DNA from: Treponema sp.
Lineage (GTDB): Bacteria; Spirochaetota; Spirochaetia; Treponematales; Breznakiellaceae
Assembly: GCA_031257675.1 (NCBI GenBank)
Contig: JAIROG010000065.1
Coordinates: 1 to 36,200 of the forward strand
Reading direction: 5' to 3'
DNA length: 36,200 nt
Under the pieces are notes generated by a model that saw only the letters and a list, made by a program, of their open reading frames with translations, did not search any database and was not told the origin of the DNA. Position 1 is the first letter of the stretch; every line of letters starts with the position of its first letter. A program made the position numbers and the translations under genes. This document shows, in pieces, positions 15,475 through 24,458 of the stretch.

Positions 15475-16202
15475 ATCCGGGAAGAACGCCGCCCCTGACA
15501 AACGGGCTTCTGAAAGAAGGTTTGCTCCTGTTGCGGGAAACCGGCGTGGAAATTCCCGCTGGCATTGCCGGCGGCGTGACCGGCGGGGACATCAACGGCA
15601 TCCTTGACATACTTGAACGGTACATCGCCGAAATAGAACTGTTCAACCCCGCGTATAAATTGGTTGGAACCAATGACCGGAAAGAACTCATCATCAGACA
15701 TATACTCGATTCGTTGAGCGGGCTTGGCGTCATAACCCGGCTCGCCCGTTCATACGCCGGAACGGACATCGCGGACGCGGGATCCGGCGCGGGATTGCCC
15801 GGCATTCCGCTTGCCGTAAGCATGCCCCGCTGTCATTTCACCTTGATTGAACGCATGGGACGCCGCGCCGGCTTTTTGAACAATACGCTTGCGGCGCTCG
15901 GACTTCAAAACGCGGCCGTTGAGGAAAAAGAAATTGAAAAAGCCGCGCCCAACCGGTTCAACATCATCACATTCCGGGCTTTTAAACCGCTTGACAGGAA
16001 TACGATCAAAAGCCTCTTCCGCCTCCTCACGCAGGACGGCGTTTTGGCGGCCTATAAGGGCAGAAAAGACGCGATTGAAAAGGAATTCGCTCTGTTGAAA
16101 GCGTCGTCCGCCGCCGTTGCGGACTGGGAACTGTTCCGCGTATCCACGCCGTTTCTGGAAGAAGAGCGGCATATTGTGGTCATACCGCGCGCACGCCTGT
16201 AA
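15471..16202 (+). CDS. rsmG: 16S rRNA m7G527 methyltransferase RsmG
   Basis: RsmG (GidB) methylates N7 of G527 in 16S rRNA using SAM. Of 243 residues, the core motifs are DIADAGSGAGLPGIPLAV (SAM loop, near 95-112), FTLIERMGRRAGFLN (acidic ribose-binding Glu), and FRAFKPL before the catalytic region. The TTG at 15471 overlaps the TPR gene stop (TTGA), giving coupling; no strong Shine-Dalgarno is seen, and an alternative TTG farther in (after GAAAGAAGG) would shorten the N-terminus by about 17 residues. The N-terminal part (about 1-60) is longer than in E. coli. rsmG is often close to the chromosome origin, which matters for the DNA after it. Confidence 0.9.
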   Translation: MNPGRTPPLTNGLLKEGLLLLRETGVEIPAGIAGGVTGGDINGILDILERYIAEIELFNPAYKLVGTNDRKELIIRHILDSLSGLGVITRLARSYAGTDIADAGSGAGLPGIPLAVSMPRCHFTLIERMGRRAGFLNNTLAALGLQNAAVEEKEIEKAAPNRFNIITFRAFKPLDRNTIKSLFRLLTQDGVLAAYKGRKDAIEKEFALLKASSAAVADWELFRVSTPFLEEERHIVVIPRARL

Positions 16203-16492
16203 ACAAGGGATCTCCAGCCTGTGGACAACCTGTGGATGCATAAGGGAGAAAAAGGGGGGAAGGCGACGGCTTCGCCGCATAACCGCTATAAGCGTATAAT
16301 ATATATAAAATTAGATCAAATGCGCCAAATAATTGATTATATAGAAAGAAGTTAGAAAAGCATGTCAACGCATGTTCCGGCATGTTGTCCACAACCTGCC
16401 GCGAATGGGCTTGCATTGTCAAGAAACAACCTGTGTATAACGTGTGAAATCTTGTGCAAGCGGCATTTTTCTCGTTTTCGCGCGTAGGAGAG
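16203..16492. other. Candidate replication origin: DnaA-box-like sites and AT-rich stretch
   Basis: Four 9-mers resemble the DnaA box or its complement: TGTGGACAA (16220-16228), TGTGGATGC (16231-16239), TTGTCCACA (16385-16393) and TGTGTATAA (16432-16440, complement TTATACACA). The first two are 11 bp apart, one helical turn, in the same direction. Between the pairs lies a very AT-rich stretch (about 16286-16345) in a GC-rich neighbourhood. No gene is seen. Together with rsmG next door this fits an oriC layout, but dnaA is not in the window and gene orientation does not switch cleanly here. Confidence 0.4.
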
Positions 16493-17056
16493 CTACAATT
16501 CTTCAAAGCCGTCGTCGTCATCCAGCATGTCAGGGATTGCGTAGGCTATGCCGCCGGTCTTTCTCACCCGCATCTCAACATAGCCCTTGGAAACCATGTC
16601 GTCAAGCTCCTTTTTAGCCTGATCCAGAGATATCCCCGCAGACAAAGCCACATCGCTCGGAGACAGAATGCCGTGGTTCTGTTTTGCAATCTTCAGAATA
16701 GCGTGTTCAACGCCGCTTACCCGTCCAGAACCATGGGAGGAAGGCTTCGCGCCAAAGATGCCGTCCACAAACCCGCCCGCGCCATGTATGAAACGACTGC
16801 CTAAACGGCGCCCCTCTTCGTACGCGTCCAGCGGAGCGCCGTTCCTGTAGCTGTCCAGCAACGCCCGTTCCATGTTAGCCTTCCGCACTTGGCCGCCTAG
16901 CGTAAAAAAATCGTAAACAGAGCCTACCATGCACAATCCGCCGGTGAACATCCATAAAAGCCCGCTGGGTATCTTTCCCAAATAAAAGCGGTGTAATCCC
17001 AACGCGCCGCACCCTGAAATCAACCATAAAAGGTATGCGATGCCCACACTGTACAT
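16493..17056 (-). CDS. TM2-domain membrane protein with winged-helix-like C-terminus
   Basis: The 187-residue protein begins with a TM2 domain: two membrane helices joined by GLHRFYLGKIPSGLLW and GSVYDFFTL, the usual G-x-H-x-F-Y and D-x-F motifs. Residues about 120-175 (GVEHAILKIAKQNHGILSPS, then ISLDQAKKELDDMVSKGYV) read as a winged helix-turn-helix. The C-terminus is acidic (DDDDGFEEL). The ATG at 17056 is used because it starts the first helix; GGGGG lies before it. The frame stays open to 17209, but that extension crosses a repeat-like stretch and is not typical of the domain. Function unknown; a membrane-tethered regulator is conceivable. Confidence 0.75.
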   Translation of the reverse strand: MYSVGIAYLLWLISGCGALGLHRFYLGKIPSGLLWMFTGGLCMVGSVYDFFTLGGQVRKANMERALLDSYRNGAPLDAYEEGRRLGSRFIHGAGGFVDGIFGAKPSSHGSGRVSGVEHAILKIAKQNHGILSPSDVALSAGISLDQAKKELDDMVSKGYVEMRVRKTGGIAYAIPDMLDDDDGFEEL

Positions 17057-17218
17057 AACAGCCCCCTGTGAAAAAATTTCTTTTAAGAGTATGTTCCAAA
17101 ACGCGCCCCCATGGGCGGCGCCTTCCGGGGCGACCGAGTCCTGGAACCGGCTTTTATGATAAACCAAACGGCAAGAGAAAGTCAATATCACCCCTTCACT
17201 TTTCCTCAATTTGCCGTT

Positions 17219-19342
17219 ATGCTAATGTATGTGAATGGGTCTGCGCGACGCTTCTTTTTGCCATTAATGCTCTTGTTTTCGCTTTCAGCCTACACACAGG
17301 AACAGGCGGTTTATTCGCTGGAAGCGGCGCGGCGCCACGCGATTGCGCGACAACTGGCCGAACGGCGCATCCCTTTTGAGGAGCGGGAGCTTTTTTCCAA
17401 ATATGGCGGATTCGACTCGTCAATACATATTTTTATACCTGCCGGAAGCCAAAATCAGCCGGAAACCGCGTTTGCGCTTGCGGTTCCACTTGCCGTAGCC
17501 GGCGATTTCGCTTTTGAAGCCGCGCTTGATTTTGCCGAAGCCGCGTACGCAAACGCCCGAAGCCTGCCGGTTGACATCAGAATAGCGTTTCTAGGAGGCG
17601 AAGCGTCTTCCCTGCCTTCCGATATGAGGGAAAACACCCACACCGGCTTGCAGGATCTGTACGATCTGTTGCCCTACCCTGAACAAACGGCGCTTTGGTA
17701 CCTCTATATGGAAAACAAACCGCAAAAATTGAACTTTGTACAAGGGGCGTCCGGCGTTGTCACTCCGCTTCAAATGCTGCAAAATCTACCGGCGCTGTGC
17801 CGACAATACGGCGTACCCTATGTCTTTCCCATAACTAACAACGAACTCTTTCATTTGAAGCTGGCTGACGGTCCGGATGTCTATGCGTTTTCCAAAGCGC
17901 GAGGCGTCAACACCCTTGTCATTACGGACGCGGAAGATGGCGGGGCGTCCAAGCCGCACTCCGCCAGATCGTCCGCGGATATGCCTGACGCATCGGTTTT
18001 TGCCGATATGCTTCTTGAGTACACGTCCCAACTCGATCTTTCCTCCGATCCAGACACTCACTACATGATGATCCCCAATACGGACGGGAAAATACGTTTC
18101 ATTTCCGGAATTGTCTTTATCATAGCCCTGATCACAGGCGGCGCGCTTCTTACGGCGTTTTTTCTGGCGTTGACCATAGTGTACAGACGGCTGATGACGG
18201 CGCGATGGCATATTTTTTTTTGTTATTTCTGGATTATTCCGCTTCATCTCGCGTTGCTGGCGCTTGCGTTTGGAATGATGCATCTGTTCCTCTTCGCAAC
18301 GGTGAAAAATCTTTCGCTCAATGGCATGACGACGCTTCTTTTCCTCATAACCGGAACGCTCCTGTACGCGCTGTTTTTTCTTATTTTTGACGGCATCGCC
18401 ATACCGGGAAAACCGCGCTTTTACGGGTATGCGGCGATAATGGCAGGTTTGCTGAACACGCTTGTCCTGGTGTCCTTCAACACCGTTATGATGCCGATCT
18501 GTACCGGCGCGTTTGTATTTATCTTGATTGGCGCGTTGTGGAAAAATGCGATCATCTGTTATCTTGCGAGCGTTATGACGCCGCTTCAAGCCTTCGGTTT
18601 CTTTTACAACCTGCTTATGAACGGCAATGGGCGCTTTTTGGAACTCATTATGGATAAAAACATCGCGAACGTTCTGATGATTTCCATTCTCCTCCTTCCG
18701 TCCTTGTTCATATTCCGCCGGGGGCAGGCGCTCCTAAAAAAAAGGAACCGGCCGGTTAGACACCGGAAAACCGATGTGTTCAACAGATCGCAAAAACCAG
18801 ACGTTTTTTTTGGATACGCCGCCGCGCTTATCATACTGCTCATTGGCGCCGTACAGTTTTTGGCGTTTTACGCGCAAACGCCCGCGCATTCCGACGCGGG
18901 CGCACCGGTGCGGCGCGTCACGGAGGAAGCCGGCGGCATAGGCGAGACGCTCAAAATTCACCGCCAGGAACGTCTGTTTTTGGCGCGCCGCATACTTGAT
19001 GTGCGCATTGAGACCGCGCGGCGCCCGGTACGTTTCGACATGGCGTTGCAGGACGATGGCGACAGCGTCCCGTTCATCTATTCGGCTGTGTTTGAGAACA
19101 AATTCATGCCCTACCAGCCGGATGAAGAGCGGCAAAATAGGCTGCGTTTCATACTCGGCGAAAATCCGCCTGATCCGTTCTCTTTTACACTCGTAATCCC
19201 GGCGGACTTTTCCGGAACGTTGAACGTCAAGGCGCTGTACAATTTTTACGACGCGGACTTGGACAAGCAAGGCGATCCTGAAACCGGAGATTATATCCTC
19301 GCCATATCAAAAAGCGCGGCTATTGCGAATAATACTCGTTGA
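17219..19342 (+). CDS. Large polytopic membrane protein with degenerate M28-like domain
   Basis: About 707 residues. A signal-type helix (RRFFLPLMLLFSLSAYTQE) is followed by an extracytoplasmic region (about 35-295) whose layout (IFIPAGSQ, FAEAAYANARSLPVDIRIAFL, then LGGEAS) recalls zinc aminopeptidases of family M28, but the metal ligands are not evident. Then come about nine to ten membrane segments (about 300-590) and a final soluble part (about 600-707). The ATG at 17219 or 17225 is chosen to start the signal; neither has a Shine-Dalgarno, and the frame is open back to 17111. The family match is inference. It stands alone between a divergent TM2 gene and the cNMP regulator. Confidence 0.75.
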   Translation: MLMYVNGSARRFFLPLMLLFSLSAYTQEQAVYSLEAARRHAIARQLAERRIPFEERELFSKYGGFDSSIHIFIPAGSQNQPETAFALAVPLAVAGDFAFEAALDFAEAAYANARSLPVDIRIAFLGGEASSLPSDMRENTHTGLQDLYDLLPYPEQTALWYLYMENKPQKLNFVQGASGVVTPLQMLQNLPALCRQYGVPYVFPITNNELFHLKLADGPDVYAFSKARGVNTLVITDAEDGGASKPHSARSSADMPDASVFADMLLEYTSQLDLSSDPDTHYMMIPNTDGKIRFISGIVFIIALITGGALLTAFFLALTIVYRRLMTARWHIFFCYFWIIPLHLALLALAFGMMHLFLFATVKNLSLNGMTTLLFLITGTLLYALFFLIFDGIAIPGKPRFYGYAAIMAGLLNTLVLVSFNTVMMPICTGAFVFILIGALWKNAIICYLASVMTPLQAFGFFYNLLMNGNGRFLELIMDKNIANVLMISILLLPSLFIFRRGQALLKKRNRPVRHRKTDVFNRSQKPDVFFGYAAALIILLIGAVQFLAFYAQTPAHSDAGAPVRRVTEEAGGIGETLKIHRQERLFLARRILDVRIETARRPVRFDMALQDDGDSVPFIYSAVFENKFMPYQPDEERQNRLRFILGENPPDPFSFTLVIPADFSGTLNVKALYNFYDADLDKQGDPETGDYILAISKSAAIANNTR

Positions 19343-19368
19343 CAAAAAAGAGAAAATATTCTTATACT
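19339..19368 (+). promoter_or_regulatory. Promoter of the cNMP-binding protein gene
   Basis: -35 TTGACA (19339-19344), 18-nt spacer, -10 TATACT (19363-19368). It overlaps the stop codon of the preceding membrane protein gene. Start point near 19375, leaving a leader of about 145 nt. Confidence 0.8.
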
Positions 19369-19374
19369 ATTAAT

Positions 19375-19510
19375 AAAGAATCCCCGCCGCTCCTGCGGCG
19401 GGGCATTGAAGATTTCATCTTGAAATCTTTGCGTATGCGGGGGAACAAATCCCCGGCGCCCCCAGTTTTAACCGCCCCAAGGGGCGAAGTGTTAAACTAC
19501 AAGGGAATAA
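19375..19510 (+). ncRNA. Structured leader with four successive hairpins
   Basis: Hairpin 1: CCCCGCCGC/GCGGCGGGG (19382-19403). Hairpin 2: AAGATTTCA/TGAAATCTT (19409-19429). Hairpin 3: GGGG/CCCC (19440-19454). Hairpin 4: AGTTTTAAC...GTTAAACT enclosing CGCCCC/GGGGCG (19464-19498), about 13 nt before the GAGGAA ribosome site. No known riboswitch is recognised. The first part resembles a GC hairpin plus GGCATT unit at 29729-29750, so it may be a dispersed repeat rather than a dedicated regulator. Confidence 0.5.
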
Positions 19511-19520
19511 AGAGGAAATA

Positions 19521-20744
19521 ATGGCTGATTTACAACTTGCATTTGTTACTTTTAAGCAAAATGCATATATTGTAGTTGAAGGGCATACCCAAATAGCGGA
19601 TCGTTTTTTTATTATCAGGACAGGAAAGGTGCGCATATCTAAAAGCGCTCAGATTGTTGAGGAAGAAGGCGGCAATATTCTTGGACCGGGAGATTTTTTT
19701 TCGGTTGTGTCCACCATGTCGAGTCAGCATCAAATAGAGACCGCTCAGGCGTTAACCGATGTTACGCTTATCTCGGTCCACAAAGAACAGTACAGCCAGC
19801 TTATCAAAAACAACGCGCCGGTCGCCATGAAGATCATCATGCAATTCTCCAAACGTATGCGCTATCTGGACGCGGCGCTTGCCCGGATAACGCTGAAAAG
19901 CGCGGTTACAGAAGAACCCGCCCATCTCTTCAACATCGCCCGGTACTACGTAGAAATAAAGCAGTATGAACTGGCGTATTACGCCTATCATCAATATATC
20001 AAATACTGTCCCAACGCGCCGAATGTCGACAAAGCGCGGAGTATTATGGCGACAATCGCTCGATACGTCCATGGCGTTCGATTTGACTACAAACCGGATG
20101 AATTTGTCAGGGTCTACCCTAAAAACACCATGCTCTTCTGTGAAAATGAACCGGGAGACGAACTTTTCATCATACAAAAAGGCTCGGTGAAGATCACAAA
20201 AATACAAAAAAACAAAGAAGTCCTCCTTGCCGTACTCAAAGCGGGGGATATTTTTGGAGAAATGTCGCTGCTTGAATCAAAGCCCCGTTCAGCAAGCGCC
20301 ATCGCTTATGAGGATTGCACCGTTATGGCGGTAAACAGGGACAACTTTCAGCAAATGGTTTCTTCCCAACCGCAGATGATAGCTCGTCTCACCACCCTTT
20401 TAGCGGAGCGCATTTGGCTCATCTATAAGCAACTCTCGAACACCGTCATTAAAGACCCCTTGGGGCGCGCCTACGACATGCTCCTGATGCAACTTGAGAA
20501 AAATCACGTCAATGTGAACAGTAATCAGGCGTATATGTTTGACTTTGGTCCCAAGGAACTCGCAACCATGCTGGGGTTGCCTCAATCGGAAAGCTCCTCA
20601 ATCGCATCCGGATTTCTTGAAAACAAACGCATTCAGATTCAACAGGATAAAATTTTTGTGCAGAATATTTCGGAAATTCTTAAAGAAGTCGAGATATTCA
20701 AACGTTTGCAGGCGCGTGGAGACTATTTGCAATCCAGACTGTAG
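19521..20744 (+). CDS. Double cyclic-nucleotide-binding (Crp-like) protein
   Basis: At 407 residues it carries two cNMP-binding barrels, about 10-110 (FFIIRTGKVRISKSAQ, LGPGDFFSVVS) and about 195-315 (ELFIIQKGSVKITK, AGDIFGEMSLLESKPRSASA), with a helical TPR-like linker between (HLFNIARYYVEIKQYELAYY). The second barrel has the phosphate-binding G-E-M-S-L...R-S-A cassette; the first lacks it, so probably only the second binds a nucleotide. A C-terminal part (FGPKELATMLGLPQSESSSI) looks like a Crp-type helix-turn-helix. Treponemes have similar proteins. ATG with GAGGAAATA in front. It is controlled by its own promoter and a long structured leader. Confidence 0.85.
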   Translation: MADLQLAFVTFKQNAYIVVEGHTQIADRFFIIRTGKVRISKSAQIVEEEGGNILGPGDFFSVVSTMSSQHQIETAQALTDVTLISVHKEQYSQLIKNNAPVAMKIIMQFSKRMRYLDAALARITLKSAVTEEPAHLFNIARYYVEIKQYELAYYAYHQYIKYCPNAPNVDKARSIMATIARYVHGVRFDYKPDEFVRVYPKNTMLFCENEPGDELFIIQKGSVKITKIQKNKEVLLAVLKAGDIFGEMSLLESKPRSASAIAYEDCTVMAVNRDNFQQMVSSQPQMIARLTTLLAERIWLIYKQLSNTVIKDPLGRAYDMLLMQLEKNHVNVNSNQAYMFDFGPKELATMLGLPQSESSSIASGFLENKRIQIQQDKIFVQNISEILKEVEIFKRLQARGDYLQSRL

Positions 20745-20780
20745 CCATGCGGGCGCGGCGGCGCGCCGTTAGGAGTTGTT

Positions 20781-21356
20781 ATGCGTACATTTTTTGCGCT
20801 AGTTTGTTTGTCGTTGGCTTTATCCGCGTACGGACAGAATGATCCCCAAAATGGCGGCAACGCCAGCGCGGAAAGCGCCCAAAACGGCGTAGAGCCGCTT
20901 CCAACATCGTACCGTGAAATTTCACTCGGCATGAGCCTTGACGACCTGAAGACAGCCCTGTCCAAAGACGCTCTTTTCGGCTACCGCGGCGACGAGGACG
21001 TTTCCTTTATACCTTCGCGGGAAGAAACGTATCTGGAAACCGTTGGCGCGTCTTTTATCAGGCGGGCGCTGTTTCAAACAAAGGCGGACAAGGTGTATGC
21101 GATGACCTTCACCCTCAACACCTCGCTTGTGGATCATTACTCCGTTTTTACCGCGCTGGTCAAAAAATATGGCGAACCCTCATACCTTGATCCGGGACAG
21201 GCTATATGGGAAGATGAGAGTACGCGGCTTTCCATTGAGCGTCCGCTTATCATAAAATACATTGACAAAGCGATCTTCGCTTTGATTATTGATGAAGCCG
21301 GCGCAAGAAAAAACCAGGAAATACGACTGAGAGAGGAATTTTTAAGTGATTTTTAG
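20781..21356 (+). CDS. Secreted protein of unknown function
   Basis: The 191-residue precursor has a short signal peptide (MRTFFALVCLSLALSAYG, cleavage likely after A-Y-G-Q region) and a Gln/Asn/Ala linker. The mature part has an ISLGMSLDDLKTALSKD helix start, similar in layout to small periplasmic proteins with a SmpA/OmlA-like G-M-x-x-x-x-x-x-x-L turn. TAGGAG precedes the ATG. Its last 11 nt overlap the GTG of the DUF192 gene, so the two are probably expressed together. I cannot name a function. Confidence 0.75.
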   Translation: MRTFFALVCLSLALSAYGQNDPQNGGNASAESAQNGVEPLPTSYREISLGMSLDDLKTALSKDALFGYRGDEDVSFIPSREETYLETVGASFIRRALFQTKADKVYAMTFTLNTSLVDHYSVFTALVKKYGEPSYLDPGQAIWEDESTRLSIERPLIIKYIDKAIFALIIDEAGARKNQEIRLREEFLSDF

Positions 21357-21840
21357 CAAGAAAGCGTTCTTTGCGCGTGTGAGATTGTCCTTTGCGTTGC
21401 TCGCGCCGCTTTTTTTTCAGCTTTCATGCTTTTCATCAAAGTCTTTTAAGACAGCGCAGCTTTCCATCGCAACCACAGCCGGAAACACGGTTCCCATATC
21501 AGTGGAAATCGCAATGACCGAAGAAGAGCGGGGGCAAGGACTCATGTTCAGAAAAGAACTTGAAGACGGCAAAGGCATGATCTTCCTCTTTGAAAAAGAC
21601 CAAACCATGTCGTTTTGGATGAAAAATACGCTTGTCCCCCTGTCAATCGCCTTTATTTTGTCTGACGGGCGCATCGCGGAGATCCGCGACATGGAGCCGC
21701 AGAGTCTGGCCGCCGTCAATTCCGAGCGCCTGTGCCGTTACGCGCTGGAAGCGCCGCAAGGTTGGTTCGCCAGGTCCGGCGTCGGCGTCGGCGACAGACT
21801 CTCCGTTGAGAGTCTCTCAGTTGAGAATATCACGCAATGA
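21346..21840 (+). CDS. DUF192-family lipoprotein
   Basis: The 164-residue precursor starts at GTG 21346, inside the end of the previous gene. The signal peptide ends in a lipobox-like LSC, so the protein should be lipid-anchored. The core is DUF192: EIAMTEEERGQGLMFRKEL, MIFLFEKDQTMSFWMKNTL and IAFILSDGRIAEI are the family landmarks. The biochemical role of the family is not known. The last residues contain a short duplication (LSVES, LSVEN) coming from a 12-nt direct repeat near 21801-21829. Confidence 0.88.
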   Translation: MIFSKKAFFARVRLSFALLAPLFFQLSCFSSKSFKTAQLSIATTAGNTVPISVEIAMTEEERGQGLMFRKELEDGKGMIFLFEKDQTMSFWMKNTLVPLSIAFILSDGRIAEIRDMEPQSLAAVNSERLCRYALEAPQGWFARSGVGVGDRLSVESLSVENITQ

Positions 21841-21873
21841 CCGGAAGTTGAGAGAAGAGTGAGAGGATGCGGC

Positions 21874-24354
21874 ATGTTTATAGGATTGACGAAGCGTGTA
21901 CAACAAATCATAGCGGTAGACGCGCAGGACGAGGCGCGGACGTGCAATGTTGACGAGGTGTTGCCCGAACACATCATCGCCGCCATTCTGAAAAGCGGAA
22001 GCGGACGGGCATGCAAGGCGCTCGCCTTTCTAAGAATAGATTTGAATGATTTTCACCGGTACATTGACAATACTCTCATGCATATCGGCGGAACTATACT
22101 TGCCGGTGAAATCCCCCTTTCCCAGCGGACAAAATATATGCTGGAAGCCGCCGCAGAAGAAGCCCGCATAATAGAAAACGATCTGCTCGGCACCGAACAC
22201 CTCCTGCTTGCGGCTATGCGGGAGCCGGGCGTCATACAAACCTACCTTCTGCATAAGCAGATAGACATAGACCTTGTTCGTATAACCATTCAGGCGGGGA
22301 TGCCGTTCTCACAAGACGCCTATGAAGGCGATCAGGAAAACCGCGGCGGAAAAAGCGCCAAATCCCGCATCAGGCTGAGACCCGCCGTTTATCCGCAGCT
22401 TACGCCAATGCTGGACGCATTTTCCCGCGATCTCACCGCCCTTGCGCGGGACGGCAAACTTGAGCCTGTCATAGGGCGGAAAAAAGAAATCCAGCGCGTG
22501 ATGCGCATACTCGCCCGTAAAACCAAGAACAATCCGGCGCTCGTTGGGGATCCGGGCGTCGGGAAGACCGCCATTGTGGAGGGGCTTGCGCAGTTGCTTG
22601 TCTCCAGCAATGCGCCTGATGTCCTTGAAAACAGCCGTGTTGTTTCGCTCGACATGGGCGCCCTGATCGCCGGCGCCAAGTACCGGGGGGACTTTGAAGA
22701 ACGCCTCAAGAAAATCATTGAGGAACTCAAACAGGCGGCAAACATCATTCTGTTTATTGATGAAATTCACACGGTCATTGGAGCGGGAAACCCCGAGGGC
22801 GCAAATGACGCGGCGAACATGCTCAAGCCCGGGCTGGCGCGGGGCGAATTCCGGTGCATAGGCGCAACCACAGCGGCCGAATACCGCAAATACTTCGAAA
22901 AAGACGCGGCGCTGGAGCGCCGCTTCCAGGCCGTAATGGTAAATGAACCTGATGTTGAGGAAACTATAGCCATTCTCACCGGCATAAAACCGTCTTACGA
23001 AGCGTTTCACCGCGTACATTATACGGACGAGGCTGTTCTTGCCGCAGTGCATTTAAGCAGGCGCTACCTTCCCGAACGCTTCATGCCTGACAAAGCTATT
23101 GATATGCTTGACGAAGCCGGCGCGCTTCTGAAAATGGACGACACAGAGACGCCGCCGGAAGTCACCCGTTTTGAAACTGAGATGCTGCGCCTTCGCAAGG
23201 AAAAAAATCTTGCGCTCATAAACGGCGATCTTGAAAATGCATTTCAGGTCAGGGAAAAGGTTAAAAATTTCCGCGTCCGCGTTGTTGAAGCCCAAAACGC
23301 ATGGGAACGGTACGCGGACAACAAACGCCCCTTGGTCACCAAGCGCCACATACAGGAGATAGCCTCAGACGCCACCGGCATACCCATCGCCCGCCTTGAC
23401 GATATGGAAGCGAAGCGCATGTTGCGCCTTGAAGAAGAACTCCGCAAAACGATCATTGGGCAGGACGATGCGGTTTCCCGCGTCGCATCCGCCATACGGA
23501 GGGCGCGATGCGGCGTTTCTTCGCCCCTGCGTCCGCTCGGCTCCTTCATTTTTCTGGGTCCTACAGGCGTAGGCAAAACGCTCCTCGCCAAACGGCTTGC
23601 CGCGCTTCTGTTTGGCAGCGAAACAGACCTGTTCCGCATCGACATGTCCGACTACATGGAGAAGTATAACATCGCCCGCTTGGTCGGCGCGCCTCCGGGC
23701 TACATCGGCTACGGCGAAGGAGGCGTTCTCACCGAAGCGGCGCGTAAAAAGCCGTACCGCGTGATTTTGTTTGATGAAATTGAAAAAGCCCACCACGATG
23801 TCTATAACATTCTGTTGCAAGTGCTGGAAGAAGGCGAACTCAAAGACAGCATGGGGCATACGGTCAATTTCCGCAATACGGTCGTCATTATGACGAGCAA
23901 CGCCGGCATCAAGGAAATAAACCGTGAGTCCCGACTCGGCTTTAGCGCGGGCGAAGGCGTTATGAGCCATGAAGAGATCGCATCTATGGCAAAAGAAGAG
24001 CTGCGCCGCGCCTTCAGCCCCGAATTTCTCAACCGCGTGGACGAGATTGTCGTCTTCAACGCCCTTACGAAAGAACAAATCGGCGCCATCCTTGACTTGC
24101 AGGTGCGCGAGCTTTCAGAGCGGCTTCGTGAGCAGGCGTTTGGACTCACCGTAACAGAGGATGCCCGCAATCTGCTCATTGAAAAAGCGTGGAATCCCAA
24201 ATTCGGCGGACGCCCCCTGCGCCGCGCCTTGCAAACCGGGTTGGAAGACCCCATAGCGCATCTCATTCTTGAGGGAGCGGCGACAGCCGGTTCGGTCTTC
24301 CGTGCCGGCGCGGATGCGGGAAGAATTACGGTGGAAGCGAAGCCGTCTCCATAA
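21874..24354 (+). CDS. clpC: ClpC-type AAA+ unfoldase
   Basis: The 826-residue cytoplasmic unfoldase feeds proteins to ClpP. In order: an N-terminal Clp repeat domain (about 1-145, with [12 protein letters not shown]), AAA module 1 with Walker A GDPGVGKT and Walker [12 protein letters not shown], a middle helix pair with a UVR-like segment ([19 protein letters not shown]), AAA module 2 with GPTGVGKT and [11 protein letters not shown], and the C-terminal D2-small domain. RLGF between the modules' end regions matches the ClpP-binding loop. The short middle domain fits ClpC or ClpA better than ClpB. The ATG at 21874 has GAGAGG upstream; a GTG at 21859 would add five residues. No adaptor or clpP nearby. 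Confidence 0.93.
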   Translation: MFIGLTKRVQQIIAVDAQDEARTCNVDEVLPEHIIAAILKSGSGRACKALAFLRIDLNDFHRYIDNTLMHIGGTILAGEIPLSQRTKYMLEAAAEEARIIENDLLGTEHLLLAAMREPGVIQTYLLHKQIDIDLVRITIQAGMPFSQDAYEGDQENRGGKSAKSRIRLRPAVYPQLTPMLDAFSRDLTALARDGKLEPVIGRKKEIQRVMRILARKTKNNPALVGDPGVGKTAIVEGLAQLLVSSNAPDVLENSRVVSLDMGALIAGAKYRGDFEERLKKIIEELKQAANIILFIDEIHTVIGAGNPEGANDAANMLKPGLARGEFRCIGATTAAEYRKYFEKDAALERRFQAVMVNEPDVEETIAILTGIKPSYEAFHRVHYTDEAVLAAVHLSRRYLPERFMPDKAIDMLDEAGALLKMDDTETPPEVTRFETEMLRLRKEKNLALINGDLENAFQVREKVKNFRVRVVEAQNAWERYADNKRPLVTKRHIQEIASDATGIPIARLDDMEAKRMLRLEEELRKTIIGQDDAVSRVASAIRRARCGVSSPLRPLGSFIFLGPTGVGKTLLAKRLAALLFGSETDLFRIDMSDYMEKYNIARLVGAPPGYIGYGEGGVLTEAARKKPYRVILFDEIEKAHHDVYNILLQVLEEGELKDSMGHTVNFRNTVVIMTSNAGIKEINRESRLGFSAGEGVMSHEEIASMAKEELRRAFSPEFLNRVDEIVVFNALTKEQIGAILDLQVRELSERLREQAFGLTVTEDARNLLIEKAWNPKFGGRPLRRALQTGLEDPIAHLILEGAATAGSVFRAGADAGRITVEAKPSP

Positions 24355-24421
24355 CAGTCCGGATAGCCCCCGCGCCGCTCCCCTACCCCGCTTTCAAGAC
24401 ATGAAAAAACAATCCGCTATG

Positions 24422-24450
24422 TTGATCATTTTCATGTTGTGATATACTAT
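24422..24450 (+). promoter_or_regulatory. Promoter of the topoisomerase subunit gene
   Basis: -35 TTGATC (24422-24427), 17-nt spacer, -10 TACTAT (24445-24450); ATG at 24459, 8 nt later. No Shine-Dalgarno, so a leaderless or nearly leaderless mRNA is predicted. Confidence 0.7.
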
Positions 24451-24458
24451 TCATTTAT

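Noticed and set aside
17786-18589. 267-codon minus frame inside the large membrane protein gene
   Set aside because: Very rich in Arg, Lys and His as expected from antisense of membrane helices; no motif or ribosome site.
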